DNA of 64,000 bases, taken from contig NZ_SJJR01000006.1 of NCBI RefSeq assembly GCF_004331455.1, positions 248,001 through 312,000 of the forward strand, in the 5' to 3' direction. How positions within the stretch are numbered: position 1 is the first letter of the stretch; the number at the start of each line of letters is the position of its first letter. Made by a program: the position numbers and the translations under genes. Shown here in pieces: positions 1 through 8,375 of the stretch. The DNA is from Micromonospora zingiberis. Lineage in GTDB: Bacteria; Actinomycetota; Actinomycetes; Mycobacteriales; Micromonosporaceae. Under the pieces are notes generated by a model, which saw only the letters and a list, made by a program, of their open reading frames with translations, was not told the DNA's origin and did no database searches.

Positions 1-1
1 G

Positions 2-109
2 CACCGGCTGCGCGGCCCGGCGGACCTGGCCCGGCTCGACCCCGCCCTGGCCGGCTGGGAGAACACCCGGGCGCTACTGTCCGGCGCCGGCCGGCACGGG
101 ATGGCCTGA
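2..109 (+). CDS. C-terminal end of an unidentified protein (partial)
   Basis: An open frame enters from the left edge and closes with TGA at 107-109, giving the last 35 residues (ending GAGRHGMA). The codon use is strongly GC at third positions, like real genes here. Too little is present to name a family. It converges on the metalloprotease-like gene that follows on the other strand, with a palindrome (119-171) between the two ends. Confidence 0.55.
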   Translation, partial: HRLRGPADLARLDPALAGWENTRALLSGAGRHGMA

Positions 110-118
110 CAGCTGCCC

Positions 119-171
119 GATCCGGGTTCGAGTGGCCTCGGCGACGCCGCGAAAACCACTCGAACCCGATC
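119..171. terminator. Inverted repeat between convergent genes
   Basis: GGGTTCGAGTGG at 124-135 is mirrored by CCACTCGAACCC at 156-167, and both arms extend outward through GATC with one bulged base. The 20-base loop includes GAAAA. It sits between two converging gene ends, so a bidirectional terminator is the simplest reading. Confidence 0.6.
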
Positions 172-198
172 CCGCCGGATCCCGCACCCCAGCGGTGA

Positions 199-1497
199 TC
201 AGGACGGGGTGCCACCGCCCGGCGGTTCGTCCCGCCGGTCCGTCTCGCCCGGGGCCTTCTCCTCCGGGCCGCCGGGCGCGGTGAAGTCGAAGTTCTCCAA
301 CTCGCTCATCAGGTCGACGTCGGCCATGGCGAAGGCCACCGGGTCGGCGAAGTCCTCGTCGGAGGGGAGCAGGTCGGGGTGTCCCCACAGCGCGTCCCGG
401 CCGCCGATGCCCCGGTGCTCGGTGAGCGCCGCCCAGAGCGCCGCAGCCTCCCGCAGCCGGCGGGGCCGCAGCTCCAGACCGACAAGTGCGGCGAAGGTCT
501 GCTCGGCCGGCCCGCCGGCCGCCCGGCGCCGACGGAACGCCTCGCCCAGCGCCACCAGGTTCGGCAGTCGGCCGGCCGCCGCGCCGTCCACCACGTGACA
601 GACCCAGCCCTCCACCAGCGCGAGGGCGGTCTCCAACCGGGCCAGCGACGCCTTCTGCGTCGGGCTGTCCTCCGGAGTGAAGATCCCCTCCAGGGCGATG
701 GCCTGCATCGACTCCGGGTCGGTCGGGTCGACGCGACCCATCGCCTCCTCGATCGCCTCCCGGTTGACCCGGATGCCGGCGGCGTAGGTCTCCACCGCGT
801 TGAGCACGTGCCCGCGCAGCCACGGCACATGCTCGAAGAGTCGCTGGTGTGCCGCCTCACGCAGCGCCACGTAGAGGCGTACCTCGTCCTCGGGCAGTTC
901 GAGGCCCTCGCCGTAGCTGCGGATGTTGGCCGGGATCAGCGCGGCCGTGCCGGCCGGGCCGAGCGGCAGGCCGATGTCACCGGCGGAGAGCACCTCCGCG
1001 GCGAGCGAGCCGAGTGCCTGGCCGAGCTGCCCGCCGAAGAGCGCGCCGCCCAGCGTCGCCACCATCGACTGCATCGGGCCGAGCTGGGCGCGGGCCTCCG
1101 GCGGCACCAGGTCACCCATCGCGCCGACCATCCGGCTGGCCACCGGATCGCACAGCTTGCGCCAGACGTCGAGAGTCTTGAAGATCCATTCGTTGCGGTT
1201 CCAGGCCACCACGGTCCGGATGCCCGAGGGCAGCGCGGAGGCCGGCTCCAGCCAGAGGTCGGCGATGCGCAGCGCCTCCTCGACGGAATTTCGTTCGTAC
1301 GGCGAGACCGCCGGGTCGCCCGCCGCGGCGAGCTGGCTGGCCGCGACCTGGCGGGCCAGGTCCCAGTTGACCGGCCCGCTTCCCGGCGCGGAGAGCAGGT
1401 GCTGCAACTGCGACATGAACTGCTGCATCTGCGCGGGGTCGTTGGGATCGGGCGGCTGCCCACCCGGTAGCGCGAAACCGAACGGAATATCAGGCAC
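199..1497 (-). CDS. Zinc-dependent metalloprotease-like protein (DUF2342 / TIGR03624 type)
   Basis: This 432-residue protein resembles the actinobacterial family annotated as zinc-dependent metalloprotease or F420-biosynthesis-associated protein (Rv3195 in M. tuberculosis). The N-terminus is Pro/Gly/Gln-rich. Around residues 209-225 it carries REAAHQRLFEHVPW, where a classical HExxH would be expected, so the first metal-binding His is replaced by Arg. I recall this REAAH form as usual for the family, so protease activity is not proven. The GTG start is supported by TACCGT seven bases upstream, which suggests a leaderless mRNA. It is divergent from the PDZ/Lon-type protease gene, the same neighbour as in mycobacteria. 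Confidence 0.8.
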   Translation of the reverse strand: MPDIPFGFALPGGQPPDPNDPAQMQQFMSQLQHLLSAPGSGPVNWDLARQVAASQLAAAGDPAVSPYERNSVEEALRIADLWLEPASALPSGIRTVVAWNRNEWIFKTLDVWRKLCDPVASRMVGAMGDLVPPEARAQLGPMQSMVATLGGALFGGQLGQALGSLAAEVLSAGDIGLPLGPAGTAALIPANIRSYGEGLELPEDEVRLYVALREAAHQRLFEHVPWLRGHVLNAVETYAAGIRVNREAIEEAMGRVDPTDPESMQAIALEGIFTPEDSPTQKASLARLETALALVEGWVCHVVDGAAAGRLPNLVALGEAFRRRRAAGGPAEQTFAALVGLELRPRRLREAAALWAALTEHRGIGGRDALWGHPDLLPSDEDFADPVAFAMADVDLMSELENFDFTAPGGPEEKAPGETDRRDEPPGGGTPS

Positions 1498-1504
1498 GAC
1501 GTCT

Positions 1505-1510
1505 ACGGTA
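1505..1510 (-). promoter_or_regulatory. -10 element of a leaderless promoter (metalloprotease-like gene)
   Basis: On the minus strand TACCGT ends seven bases before the GTG at 1497. That places the transcription start at or next to the start codon. Confidence 0.45.
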
Positions 1511-1598
1511 CGCGTGCCGCACCCCAGGTCGCCCGCGCCGCTGTTGCGCTGAGGGCGAAGTCGCCGTCGTGCCGCCCGGACGCTGTGGCCCGGATCGG

Positions 1599-1604
1599 TA
1601 CGCT
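1599..1604 (+). promoter_or_regulatory. -10 element of a leaderless promoter (PDZ/S16 protease gene)
   Basis: TACGCT is followed by seven bases and then the ATG at 1612, and no Shine-Dalgarno sequence is visible. This supports 1612 over the in-frame GTG at 1585. Confidence 0.45.
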
Positions 1605-1611
1605 CTGCCGC

Positions 1612-2625
1612 ATGAGACGTCGCGGCGTGACCGTCCTTCTCGGTGCTCTGCTCACCGCTCTACTCAGCATCGGGGTGCTCGGTGCGCCCGTCCCGTACGT
1701 GGTTCTCGGTCCTGGTCCGACCGTCGACACCCTCGGTCAGGAGGACGGCAAGCAGGTGATCCAGGTTACCGGCCGGGACACCTCCACCTCCGCTGGTCAA
1801 CTGCGGTTGACCACGGTGGGTGTGCAGCCCAGCGTCAAGCTGCGGGCGGCCATCCAGGGCTGGCTCGCCGACGACCAGGCGGTGGTGCCACGCGAGCTGG
1901 TCTACCCGCCGGGAGAGAGCCGGGAGCAGGTCGAACAGCGCAACGCCGAGGACTTCCAGGTCTCACAGACCAGCGCGGAGACCGCCGCGCTGCGCAAGCT
2001 CGGGTACGAGGTGCAGGTCGTGGTCAAGGGGGTGTCCGCCGACGGCCCGGCCGCCGGGGTGCTCCAGGAGGGCGACGTGATCACCTCGGTGGACGGCGAG
2101 ACCGTGCCGCTGGCCTCCCGGCTGACCGAGCTGATCAGGGCGAAACCGGCGGGCACGGCGCTGCGGATCGGGTACACCCGCGACGGGGCCGCCGACACCG
2201 CCACGATCACCAGCCGGGAGATCGACGGCCGCCCCCGCATCGGGGTCGACATCGGGCAGCAGCAGCCGCACCCGTTCACCCTCTCCATCGACCTGAAGGA
2301 CATCGGCGGTCCCAGCGCCGGCCTGATGTTCGCGCTGGGCATCATCGACAAGTTGACCCCGGAGGATCTGACCGGTGGCCGGGTCATCGCCGGCACCGGC
2401 ACCATCGACGACGCTGGTCAGGTCGGTCCGATCGGTGGCATCCCGCAGAAGTTGGTCGGGGCGAAGCGCGCCGGGGCGACGGCCTTCCTGGTGCCGGCGG
2501 CCAACTGCGCCGAGGCGGTACGCAACCGGCAGCCGGACCTGCCGCTGGTGAAGGTGGGCACGCTCGACGAGGCGCTGGCCGCGCTGGAGACGATGCGCGC
2601 CGGCGGTGAACCGACCCATTGCTGA
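1612..2625 (+). CDS. PDZ domain-containing S16 (Lon-type) serine protease, YlbL family
   Basis: The 337-residue protein begins with an Arg-rich n-region and one hydrophobic helix (about residues 5-30), so the rest is probably outside the membrane. A PDZ domain lies near residues 125-210 and a Lon-type proteolytic domain near 215-335. The catalytic Ser is seen in DIGGPSAGLMFALG and the Lys in GAKRAGATAFLVPA, the Ser-Lys dyad of family S16. There is no AAA+ ATPase domain, as in Bacillus YlbL and Rv3194c. In Bacillus YlbL degrades a cell-division inhibitor; the substrate here is unknown. It is followed in the same direction by the UPF0182 gene. Confidence 0.88.
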   Translation: MRRRGVTVLLGALLTALLSIGVLGAPVPYVVLGPGPTVDTLGQEDGKQVIQVTGRDTSTSAGQLRLTTVGVQPSVKLRAAIQGWLADDQAVVPRELVYPPGESREQVEQRNAEDFQVSQTSAETAALRKLGYEVQVVVKGVSADGPAAGVLQEGDVITSVDGETVPLASRLTELIRAKPAGTALRIGYTRDGAADTATITSREIDGRPRIGVDIGQQQPHPFTLSIDLKDIGGPSAGLMFALGIIDKLTPEDLTGGRVIAGTGTIDDAGQVGPIGGIPQKLVGAKRAGATAFLVPAANCAEAVRNRQPDLPLVKVGTLDEALAALETMRAGGEPTHC

Positions 2626-2811
2626 CCCGTCCGGTGGCCTGCCGCCCCGGCTGACGATCAAGCCTCTGAGCAGGGATGACGCGGGGCGCGTACCGGCGGC
2701 CGGCGGGCCCTCGCGGCAGCAGCCACGCGACCTTGCGCGGATGCGTTCAGGAACACCCCGTACTCTGGGTGCCTGGTCGGTGCCGATCATATCGAGCGTG
2801 CGGAGCCAACA

Positions 2812-5800
2812 GTGGTCATGCGTAGCAGCAGCCCCCTGCCGAGGATGAGCCGACGCGGACGCGTCACAGTCGGCGTACTGATCGGGGTGTTCGTCTTGTT
2901 CACCCTGCTTGGCTGGGGGGTGCAGGCCTGGACGGACTGGCTCTGGTTCTCCGAGGTCGACTACACGTCCGTCTTCACCGGCGTACTCCTCACCCGGCTG
3001 GTGCTCTTCCTGGCCGCCGCCGCGGGGATGGCGTTGATCATCGGAGGCAACCTCTGGCTCGCCCAACGACTGCGGCCGCGCAACCGGCCGCACTCGCCGG
3101 AACAGGCCACGCTGGAGCGGTACCGGATGCTGCTCGGGCCGCGCCTCGGGCTGTGGATCGCGCTGTCCGCGGTGATCGTGGGGCTGTTCGCCGGACTGTC
3201 CGCCCAGAGCCGCTGGACCCAGTGGCTGCTCTTCCGTAACGGCGGCGACTTCGGCGTCAAGGACCCGGAGTTCGGTGCCGACCTCGGCTTCTACGTCTTC
3301 CAGTTGCCGTTCTGGCGGTTCCTGCTCGGCCTCGGTTTCACCGCCGTGGTGCTGGCCCTGATCGGCTCGCTGGCCGTGCACTACCTGTTCGGCGGGGTGC
3401 GCCTGCAGGGCGTGGGTGACCGAATGACCAACGCCGCCCGTGCTCACCTGAGTTCGCTGGTCGCGGTCTTCGTGCTGCTCAAGGCGGTCGCGTACGTGCT
3501 GGACCGGCGCTCCATGCTGCTTGAGTACAACGACGGCGTGGGCGTCTACGGTGCCGGTTACGCCGACATCAACGCGCTGCTGCCGGCCAAGGAGATCCTC
3601 GCCTACATCTCCGTGGTGGTGGCGATCGCGATCATCGTGTTCTCCAACGCCTGGATGCGCAACCTGGTCTGGCCGGGCATCTCGCTGGCGCTGCTCGGCG
3701 TCTCCGCGGTGGCGATCGGCGGCATCTATCCCTGGGCGGTGCAGACCTTCGAGGTCAAGCCCAGCGCCCGGGACAAGGAGGCGCCGTACATCCAGCGCAG
3801 CATCGAGGCCACCCGCGCCTCGTACGGGTTGGACATCGCGAAACACTCGGCGTACGCCGCCAACAACCTGACCCCGCCGGAGAGCCTGGCCACCGACACC
3901 TCGGTGGTGCCGAACGCCCGGTTGCTCGACCCCCAGTTGGTCAGCGAGACCTACACCCAGTTGCAGCAGGTCCGTGGCTTCTACGACTTCGGCCCGAAGC
4001 TGGACATCGACCGCTACACCGTCGCCGGCAAGACCCAGGACTACGTGGTCGGCGTACGCGAGATCAACTACGGCGAGTTGACCGCCCAGCAGAGCAACTG
4101 GATCAACCGGCACACCGTCTACACCCACGGGTACGGGGTGGTGGCCGCCCCCGCCAACCAGGTGGTCTGCGGTGGTCAGCCGTACTTCGTTTCCGGTTTC
4201 CTCGGCGAGCGGTCGCAGGAGTCCTGCTCCTCGCCGAGCGACCTGATCCCGGCCAGCCAGCCCCGGATCTACTACGGCGAGCGGATGCAGGACGGCGACT
4301 ACGCCATCGTCGGTAGGCCCAACCCGGACGCCAGCCCGGCCGAGTTCGACCGGCCGGCCGGCGAGAGCGGCGAGGGCCGTGAGTCCTACTACACCTACAG
4401 CGGTGAGGGTGGCGTCGAGATCGGCTCGTTCACCCGGCGGCTGCTCTACGCGATCAAGGAGCAGGAGGCGAACTTCCTGCTCTCCGAGGCGGTCAACGAG
4501 AACTCCAAGCTGCTCTACGTGCGTAACGCGCGGGACCGGGTGGAGAAGGTCGCGCCGTTCCTCACCCTGGACGGCGACCCGTACCCGGCGGTCGTCGACG
4601 GCCGGGTGTTGTGGATCGTGGACGGCTACACCACCTCGGCCACCTACCCGTACGCCGAGCGGGTCAACCTCCAGCAGGAGACCACCGACGAGCTGACCGG
4701 CCGGGGCACCATCCAGCTGGCCCGGGAGAACGTCAACTACATCCGCAACTCGGTCAAGGCGACGGTCGACGCGTACGACGGCACGGTCACCCTCTACGAG
4801 TTCGACGAGAACGACCCGGTGCTCAAGGCCTGGAACAAGGCGTTCGGTGGCGACCTGGTCAAGCCGCGCGCGGAGATCCCGCCGGCGCTGGCCGACCACT
4901 TCCGCTACCCGGCCGACCTGTTCAAGGTGCAGCGCAACCTGCTGACCCGGTTCCACGTCACCAGCCCCGGCGACTTCTACTCGGGGCAGGACTTCTGGCA
5001 GGTGCCGAACGTGCCGGACGCGCCGGACAGCGGGGTGAAGCAGCCGCCGTACTACCTCTACACCCAGCTGCCCGAGCAGGACGCGCCGCGCTTCCAGCTG
5101 ACCAGCGCGGTCACCCCGAACGGCCGGCAGAACCTGGCCGCGCTGATCTCCGGGTCGTACCAGGACGGGCGGCCGACGTTGCAGGTGCTGGAGTTGCCGG
5201 ACCAGACCCGCGTCTCGGGTCCGGTGCAGGTGCACCAGCAGATGACCAACAACGCCAACATCCGCCAGCAGCTGAACCTGCTCTCCTCGAACCAGGCCCA
5301 GGTGCAGTACGGCAACCTGCTCTCCCTGCCGTTCGGCAACGGGATGTTGTACGTCGAGCCGGTCTACGTGAAGAGCAACCAGACCGACGCGTACCCGTTG
5401 CTGCAGAAGGTACTGATGTCCTATGGCGACGGTGGTTCCTTCGTGGTGTTGGCCGACAACCCGGCCGACGGCATCAAGCAGCTCGTAGAGCAGGGCAAGC
5501 GGGCCGCCGCCGGGAATCCGCCGCCGGCCACGGAGGAGCCGCCGGCCGACGGTGAGGAGCCGACGGCCAGCCCGTCGCCCACGCCACCGGCCGGTGACGC
5601 GCCGCCGCTCACCGGCGAGCTGGCGGTGGCCGCCGACCGGGTGCGGACCGCGATCACCGAGGTGCGGGCCGCGCAGACGTCCGGCGACTTCGAGCGGTAC
5701 GGCCGCGCGTTGAAGGAGTTGGACGACGCGCTGACCGCGTTCCAGCAGGCCCAGCAGGCGGCCAGCGGAGGCGGCGCTCAGGGTGCGACGCCCACGGGCA

Positions 5801-5820
5801 GCCCGTCACCGAACGGCTGA
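2812..5820 (+). CDS. UPF0182 family large membrane protein
   Basis: A 1002-residue protein of the UPF0182 family (Rv3193c-like), function unknown. The first 320 residues hold about seven hydrophobic segments, including a conserved-looking stretch beginning LGWGVQAWTDWLWFSEVDY. The middle 550 residues are hydrophilic and rich in Tyr and Asn, so probably outside the cell. The last 110 residues are a Pro/Ala/Glu/Ser linker ending in a short helical segment. GGAG at 2802-2805 is well spaced for the GTG at 2812; ATG at 2818 is the alternative. A strong terminator follows. The order Zn-protease-like, PDZ-Lon, UPF0182 matches mycobacteria. Confidence 0.9.
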   Translation: MVMRSSSPLPRMSRRGRVTVGVLIGVFVLFTLLGWGVQAWTDWLWFSEVDYTSVFTGVLLTRLVLFLAAAAGMALIIGGNLWLAQRLRPRNRPHSPEQATLERYRMLLGPRLGLWIALSAVIVGLFAGLSAQSRWTQWLLFRNGGDFGVKDPEFGADLGFYVFQLPFWRFLLGLGFTAVVLALIGSLAVHYLFGGVRLQGVGDRMTNAARAHLSSLVAVFVLLKAVAYVLDRRSMLLEYNDGVGVYGAGYADINALLPAKEILAYISVVVAIAIIVFSNAWMRNLVWPGISLALLGVSAVAIGGIYPWAVQTFEVKPSARDKEAPYIQRSIEATRASYGLDIAKHSAYAANNLTPPESLATDTSVVPNARLLDPQLVSETYTQLQQVRGFYDFGPKLDIDRYTVAGKTQDYVVGVREINYGELTAQQSNWINRHTVYTHGYGVVAAPANQVVCGGQPYFVSGFLGERSQESCSSPSDLIPASQPRIYYGERMQDGDYAIVGRPNPDASPAEFDRPAGESGEGRESYYTYSGEGGVEIGSFTRRLLYAIKEQEANFLLSEAVNENSKLLYVRNARDRVEKVAPFLTLDGDPYPAVVDGRVLWIVDGYTTSATYPYAERVNLQQETTDELTGRGTIQLARENVNYIRNSVKATVDAYDGTVTLYEFDENDPVLKAWNKAFGGDLVKPRAEIPPALADHFRYPADLFKVQRNLLTRFHVTSPGDFYSGQDFWQVPNVPDAPDSGVKQPPYYLYTQLPEQDAPRFQLTSAVTPNGRQNLAALISGSYQDGRPTLQVLELPDQTRVSGPVQVHQQMTNNANIRQQLNLLSSNQAQVQYGNLLSLPFGNGMLYVEPVYVKSNQTDAYPLLQKVLMSYGDGGSFVVLADNPADGIKQLVEQGKRAAAGNPPPATEEPPADGEEPTASPSPTPPAGDAPPLTGELAVAADRVRTAITEVRAAQTSGDFERYGRALKELDDALTAFQQAQQAASGGGAQGATPTGSPSPNG

Positions 5821-5831
5821 CGGTCGACCCT

Positions 5832-5877
5832 AAGGGCCTGCGGCCCGGCGATCCCTCGATCGTCGCCGCAGGCCCTT
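5832..5877 (+). terminator. Rho-independent-type terminator after the UPF0182 gene
   Basis: AAGGGCCTGCGG at 5832-5843 pairs perfectly with CCGCAGGCCCTT at 5866-5877. The 22-base loop can itself pair (CGGCGAT/ATCGTCG). It lies 12 bases after the stop codon. Confidence 0.8.
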
Positions 5878-6037
5878 CGGTCTGCCTGGCCCGCTTCGAC
5901 GCGGCCGTCCGCCGCGTGACCAGCGTCGTTGCGGCATCGCCCGGCGTCGGCACCGGCCGGGACGGAGCTGGCAGCGGCGGGTTCCGGGGGTCGTTTTGCG
6001 GCGGCCCGGGGTGGTGCGCTACGGTTGGATCTAGCGA

Positions 6038-6111
6038 CGCGGGGTGGAGCAGCTCGGTAGCTCGCTGGGCTCATAACCCAGAGGTCGCAGGTTCAAATCC
6101 TGTCCCCGCTA
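6038..6111 (+). tRNA. Initiator tRNA-fMet (CAT), copy 1
   Basis: The 74-base gene folds as a cloverleaf with the acceptor 5' strand CGCGGGG, an anticodon arm CTGGG-CTCATAA-CCCAG and T-arm GCAGG-TTCAAAT-CCTGT. The anticodon is CAT. Two initiator hallmarks are present: three G-C pairs next to the anticodon loop, and no Watson-Crick pair at 1-72 (C1 faces U72). CCA is not encoded. A second identical copy starts at 6442. Confidence 0.96.
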
Positions 6112-6117
6112 CTGCAC

Positions 6118-6153
6118 GACGATGGCCCCGGACTTCGGTCCGGGGCCATCGTC
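6118..6153 (+). terminator. Terminator of tRNA-fMet copy 1
   Basis: A perfect 16-bp stem (GACGATGGCCCCGGAC and its complement) is capped by a TTCG tetraloop, six bases after the tRNA. Positions 6154-6441, up to the second tRNA, hold no gene I can support. Confidence 0.85.
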
Positions 6154-6441
6154 CGTTTCCGGTCCGCTCAAGGCCGGGGTGTTCTCCGGTACGCCCCGCA
6201 CGGTTCCGGGCGGCGGACGGCCAGGACAGCCGTCGGCGGCACCGGGCGGCACCGGGCAGCGTGGCCGGCGGCCAGGAGCGCGGCGGGTCGGTCGGCGCCC
6301 AGTTGGATCACCAGGTCGGGTCGTGGCCGTCTCCGCCAGTCGCGGACGGGCCTGGTCGGGCGGGGTTCGTGCCGGATGTCGCGGTCGATGACGGGGTGGG
6401 TGATCGGTGCGATGGTGGGTGCGGTAAGGTAATTCCACCGA

Positions 6442-6515
6442 CGCGGGGTGGAGCAGCTCGGTAGCTCGCTGGGCTCATAACCCAGAGGTCGCAGGTTCAA
6501 ATCCTGTCCCCGCTA
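6442..6515 (+). tRNA. Initiator tRNA-fMet (CAT), copy 2
   Basis: Base-for-base identical to the copy at 6038-6111, with the same flanking CGA before it and ACTGCAC after it. The possible promoter sequence upstream differs (GGTAAGGT near 6423-6430), so the two copies are probably transcribed separately. Confidence 0.96.
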
Positions 6516-6521
6516 CTGCAC

Positions 6522-6557
6522 GACGATGGCCCCGGACCTTGGTCCGGGGCCATCGTC
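6522..6557 (+). terminator. Terminator of tRNA-fMet copy 2
   Basis: The stem is the same as in the first copy, lengthened by one pair through a T-to-C change at the loop (GGACC-TT-GGTCC). The identity shows that the duplicated unit included tRNA and terminator. Confidence 0.85.
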
Positions 6558-6628
6558 GTTCCACCAACCACCGCCGACACGAGCCCCATTCAACGGCCCG
6601 GGTTGTGCCGGTCGGCGAGGATGAGGCC

Positions 6629-6868
6629 ATGTCTTCGTTCAGCAAGTGGTGGGGGCGGCTCGGCACGCTCCTGGGCACGGTCGTGCTGTCGGTGTTCGTC
6701 CCGGTTGCCGCCTGGGCCTCGACCGGCACCGGGGAGTTGGTCGTCGAGGCCGCCCGCCGACGGCGCGGCGGCGGCTTCTTCGGCTTCGTGAGCCTGCTCT
6801 GCTGCCTGGTGGTGGTGGCGGTGGTCGTGCTGCTGGTGATCCGGATGACTCGCGGCCGTCGGCGTTAA
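6629..6868 (+). CDS. Small membrane protein, 79 residues, unknown function
   Basis: Two hydrophobic helices are visible: residues about 10-28 (LGTLLGTVVLSVFVPVAAWA) and about 49-71 (a run rich in Val and Leu). A basic segment (AARRRRGGG) lies between them and the tail is RMTRGRRR. CGAGG at 6616-6620 is a suitable Shine-Dalgarno for ATG 6629. The stop codon TAA lies inside the first unit of the dispersed GTTAAGAAGGGGCCC repeat, so the repeat forms the gene's 3' end. I do not recognise a family. Confidence 0.6.
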   Translation: MSSFSKWWGRLGTLLGTVVLSVFVPVAAWASTGTGELVVEAARRRRGGGFFGFVSLLCCLVVVAVVVLLVIRMTRGRRR

Positions 6869-6913
6869 GAAGGGGCCCCTGCTCTACCGGAGGCGTTAAG
6901 AAGGGGCCCTTCC
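6864..6913 (-). repeat. Dispersed double-19-mer repeat, copy A
   Basis: Two direct units, GTTAAGAAGGGGCCCCTGC (6864-6882) and GTTAAGAAGGGGCCCTTCC (6895-6913), start 31 bases apart. The 12-base spacer ends in GGAGGC. Related copies lie near 24.5, 39.6 and 40.6 kb. Relative to those at 24.5 and 39.6 kb this copy is in the opposite orientation. Confidence 0.85.
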
Positions 6914-6952
6914 TTTTCGGGGGTGTGCGCGGCGCGTGGTCTACTTGTCGCC

Positions 6953-7786
6953 GTGGAACTTCTGCATTCGGGCAAGGTGAGGGACGTCTACGCCGACGGC
7001 GATGATCTCGTCCTGGTCGCCTCGGACCGCATCTCCGTCTACGACGTGGTGCTGCCGACCCCGATTCCGGACAAGGGCAAGGTGCTCACCGCGCTGTCGC
7101 TGTGGTGGTTCGAGCAGTTGGCCGACCTGGTGCCCAACCACGTCATCTCGGCGACCGACGTGCCGGCGGAGTTCGCCGGCCGGGCGATCCGTTGTCGCCG
7201 CCTGGAGATGGTGCCCATCGAGTGTGTCGCCCGGGGCTTCCTGACCGGCGGCGGTCTCAAGGAGTACGAACACAGCGGCGCGGTGTCCGGTGTCGAGCTG
7301 CCGCGCGGGCTGGTCGAGGCGTCCATCCTGCCCGAGCCGATCTTCACCCCGTCGACCAAGGCGCCGATGGGCGAGCACGACGAGCCGATGACCTTCGCCG
7401 AGGTCGTCGACAAGGTCGGCACGGAAACCGCCGAACGGCTGCGCAAACTGACGATCGACGTGTATTGCCGGGGCACCGAACTGGCCGCGGACCGGGGCAT
7501 CCTGGTCGCCGACACCAAGATCGAGTTGGGGTGGGCGGTGGACGGCACGCTGGTGCTCGCAGACGAGGTGCTCACTCCGGATTCGTCCCGGTTCTGGCCG
7601 GCTGAGTCGTACCAGCCCGGTCGGGCGCAGTTCTCCTACGACAAGCAGTACGTGCGGGACTGGGCGGCCGGCAGCGGCTGGAACAAGCAGGACCCGGCGC
7701 CCGAGGTGCCGGCCGAGGTGGTGGAGGCCACCCGGGCCCGCTACGTGGACGTCTACGAGAAGCTCACCGGCAACCGCTGGGAGTGA
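6953..7786 (+). CDS. purC: Phosphoribosylaminoimidazole-succinocarboxamide synthase (SAICAR synthetase)
   Basis: The 277-residue enzyme catalyses the ATP-dependent joining of CAIR and aspartate to SAICAR in purine biosynthesis. Recognisable segments are HSGKVRDVYADGDDLVLVASDRIS at the N-terminus, IECVARGFLTGGGLKEY in the middle and DTKIELG near residue 180, all typical of PurC. GTG at 6953 is chosen because the family begins with this segment; a TCTACT hexamer eight bases upstream may be its -10. No other pur gene is adjacent. Confidence 0.95.
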   Translation: MELLHSGKVRDVYADGDDLVLVASDRISVYDVVLPTPIPDKGKVLTALSLWWFEQLADLVPNHVISATDVPAEFAGRAIRCRRLEMVPIECVARGFLTGGGLKEYEHSGAVSGVELPRGLVEASILPEPIFTPSTKAPMGEHDEPMTFAEVVDKVGTETAERLRKLTIDVYCRGTELAADRGILVADTKIELGWAVDGTLVLADEVLTPDSSRFWPAESYQPGRAQFSYDKQYVRDWAAGSGWNKQDPAPEVPAEVVEATRARYVDVYEKLTGNRWE

Positions 7787-7787
7787 C

Positions 7788-8258
7788 TCACTCCAGCCGG
7801 TGGCGGCCGGTGTGCTGCTCGGTGGGGACGGTCGCGGTGATGATGCGTACCGTGGTGCCGGCCGGGCCGGTCTCGACGTCCATCGCGTCGGTCAGTTCGC
7901 GGGCCAGCCAGAGCCCCCAGCCGCCGGCCGTGTCGGGCGCGGGGCGGCTGCGGTCGTCGAGTCGCTGATCGCTGATGCCCTGGCCGTGGTCGGAGACCTC
8001 GCAGGCCAGCAGACCGGGCTCCACCCAGAGCCGCAGCCAGCCCTGACCGCCGCCGTGCCGCACGGCGTTGGTGATCAGCTCGTTGACGGCGAGCACGAAG
8101 TCGTCCAGGCGCTCGTCGCGTAGCCCGGCGGCGTGCGCGCAGGAGGTGACCGAGTGTCGAAGCTCGGTCACCTGTGCCTGGTCGAAGGCGTCGGCGATCA
8201 GGAGGGCGTGTTCGATGGGCACCACCGTACGCGGTGTGGGGGGTTCTGCGTTCGTCAT
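7788..8258 (-). CDS. RsbW-like ATP-binding regulator (HATPase_c_2, anti-sigma type)
   Basis: The 156-residue protein is a GHKL ATPase domain of the RsbW/SpoIIAB type. The N-box reads NELITNAVRHGG, the G1 box SDHGQGISD and the G2 box GGWGLWLARELTD. Such proteins usually bind a sigma factor or an anti-sigma antagonist; no partner gene is adjacent. The gene ends two bases after purC on the opposite strand and is divergent from the MacS-like kinase gene. Confidence 0.85.
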   Translation of the reverse strand: MTNAEPPTPRTVVPIEHALLIADAFDQAQVTELRHSVTSCAHAAGLRDERLDDFVLAVNELITNAVRHGGGQGWLRLWVEPGLLACEVSDHGQGISDQRLDDRSRPAPDTAGGWGLWLARELTDAMDVETGPAGTTVRIITATVPTEQHTGRHRLE

Positions 8259-8362
8259 GGCCCCGTCCCGACAGGAGATCGCAGAGGTTTACGCGGCATT
8301 TACCACCGTACGTCAGGGTTCACTGGGCCGCATTGGCTGAGGTGCCGGCGGACCGCCTGTGG

Positions 8363-8368
8363 CATCGT
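8363..8368 (+). promoter_or_regulatory. -10-like element before the MacS-type kinase gene
   Basis: CATCGT is seven bases ahead of GTG 8376. It is weaker than the other cases because the first base is C. Confidence 0.3.
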
Positions 8369-8375
8369 GGCGCAC

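Noticed and set aside
199..1497. A proven HExxH protease
   Set aside because: The expected first His is Arg (REAAH). I keep the family name but not the claim of catalytic activity.
1963..5235. A 1090-codon minus-strand open frame across the PDZ protease and UPF0182 genes
   Set aside because: It is the antisense shadow of two well-supported plus-strand genes; the translated text is low-complexity His/Val/Gln/Arg-rich and matches no fold.
6154..6441. Open frames between the two tRNA genes
   Set aside because: Frames exist on both strands, but they run through the tRNA or terminator sequences and encode Arg/Pro/Gly-rich text without any start signal.
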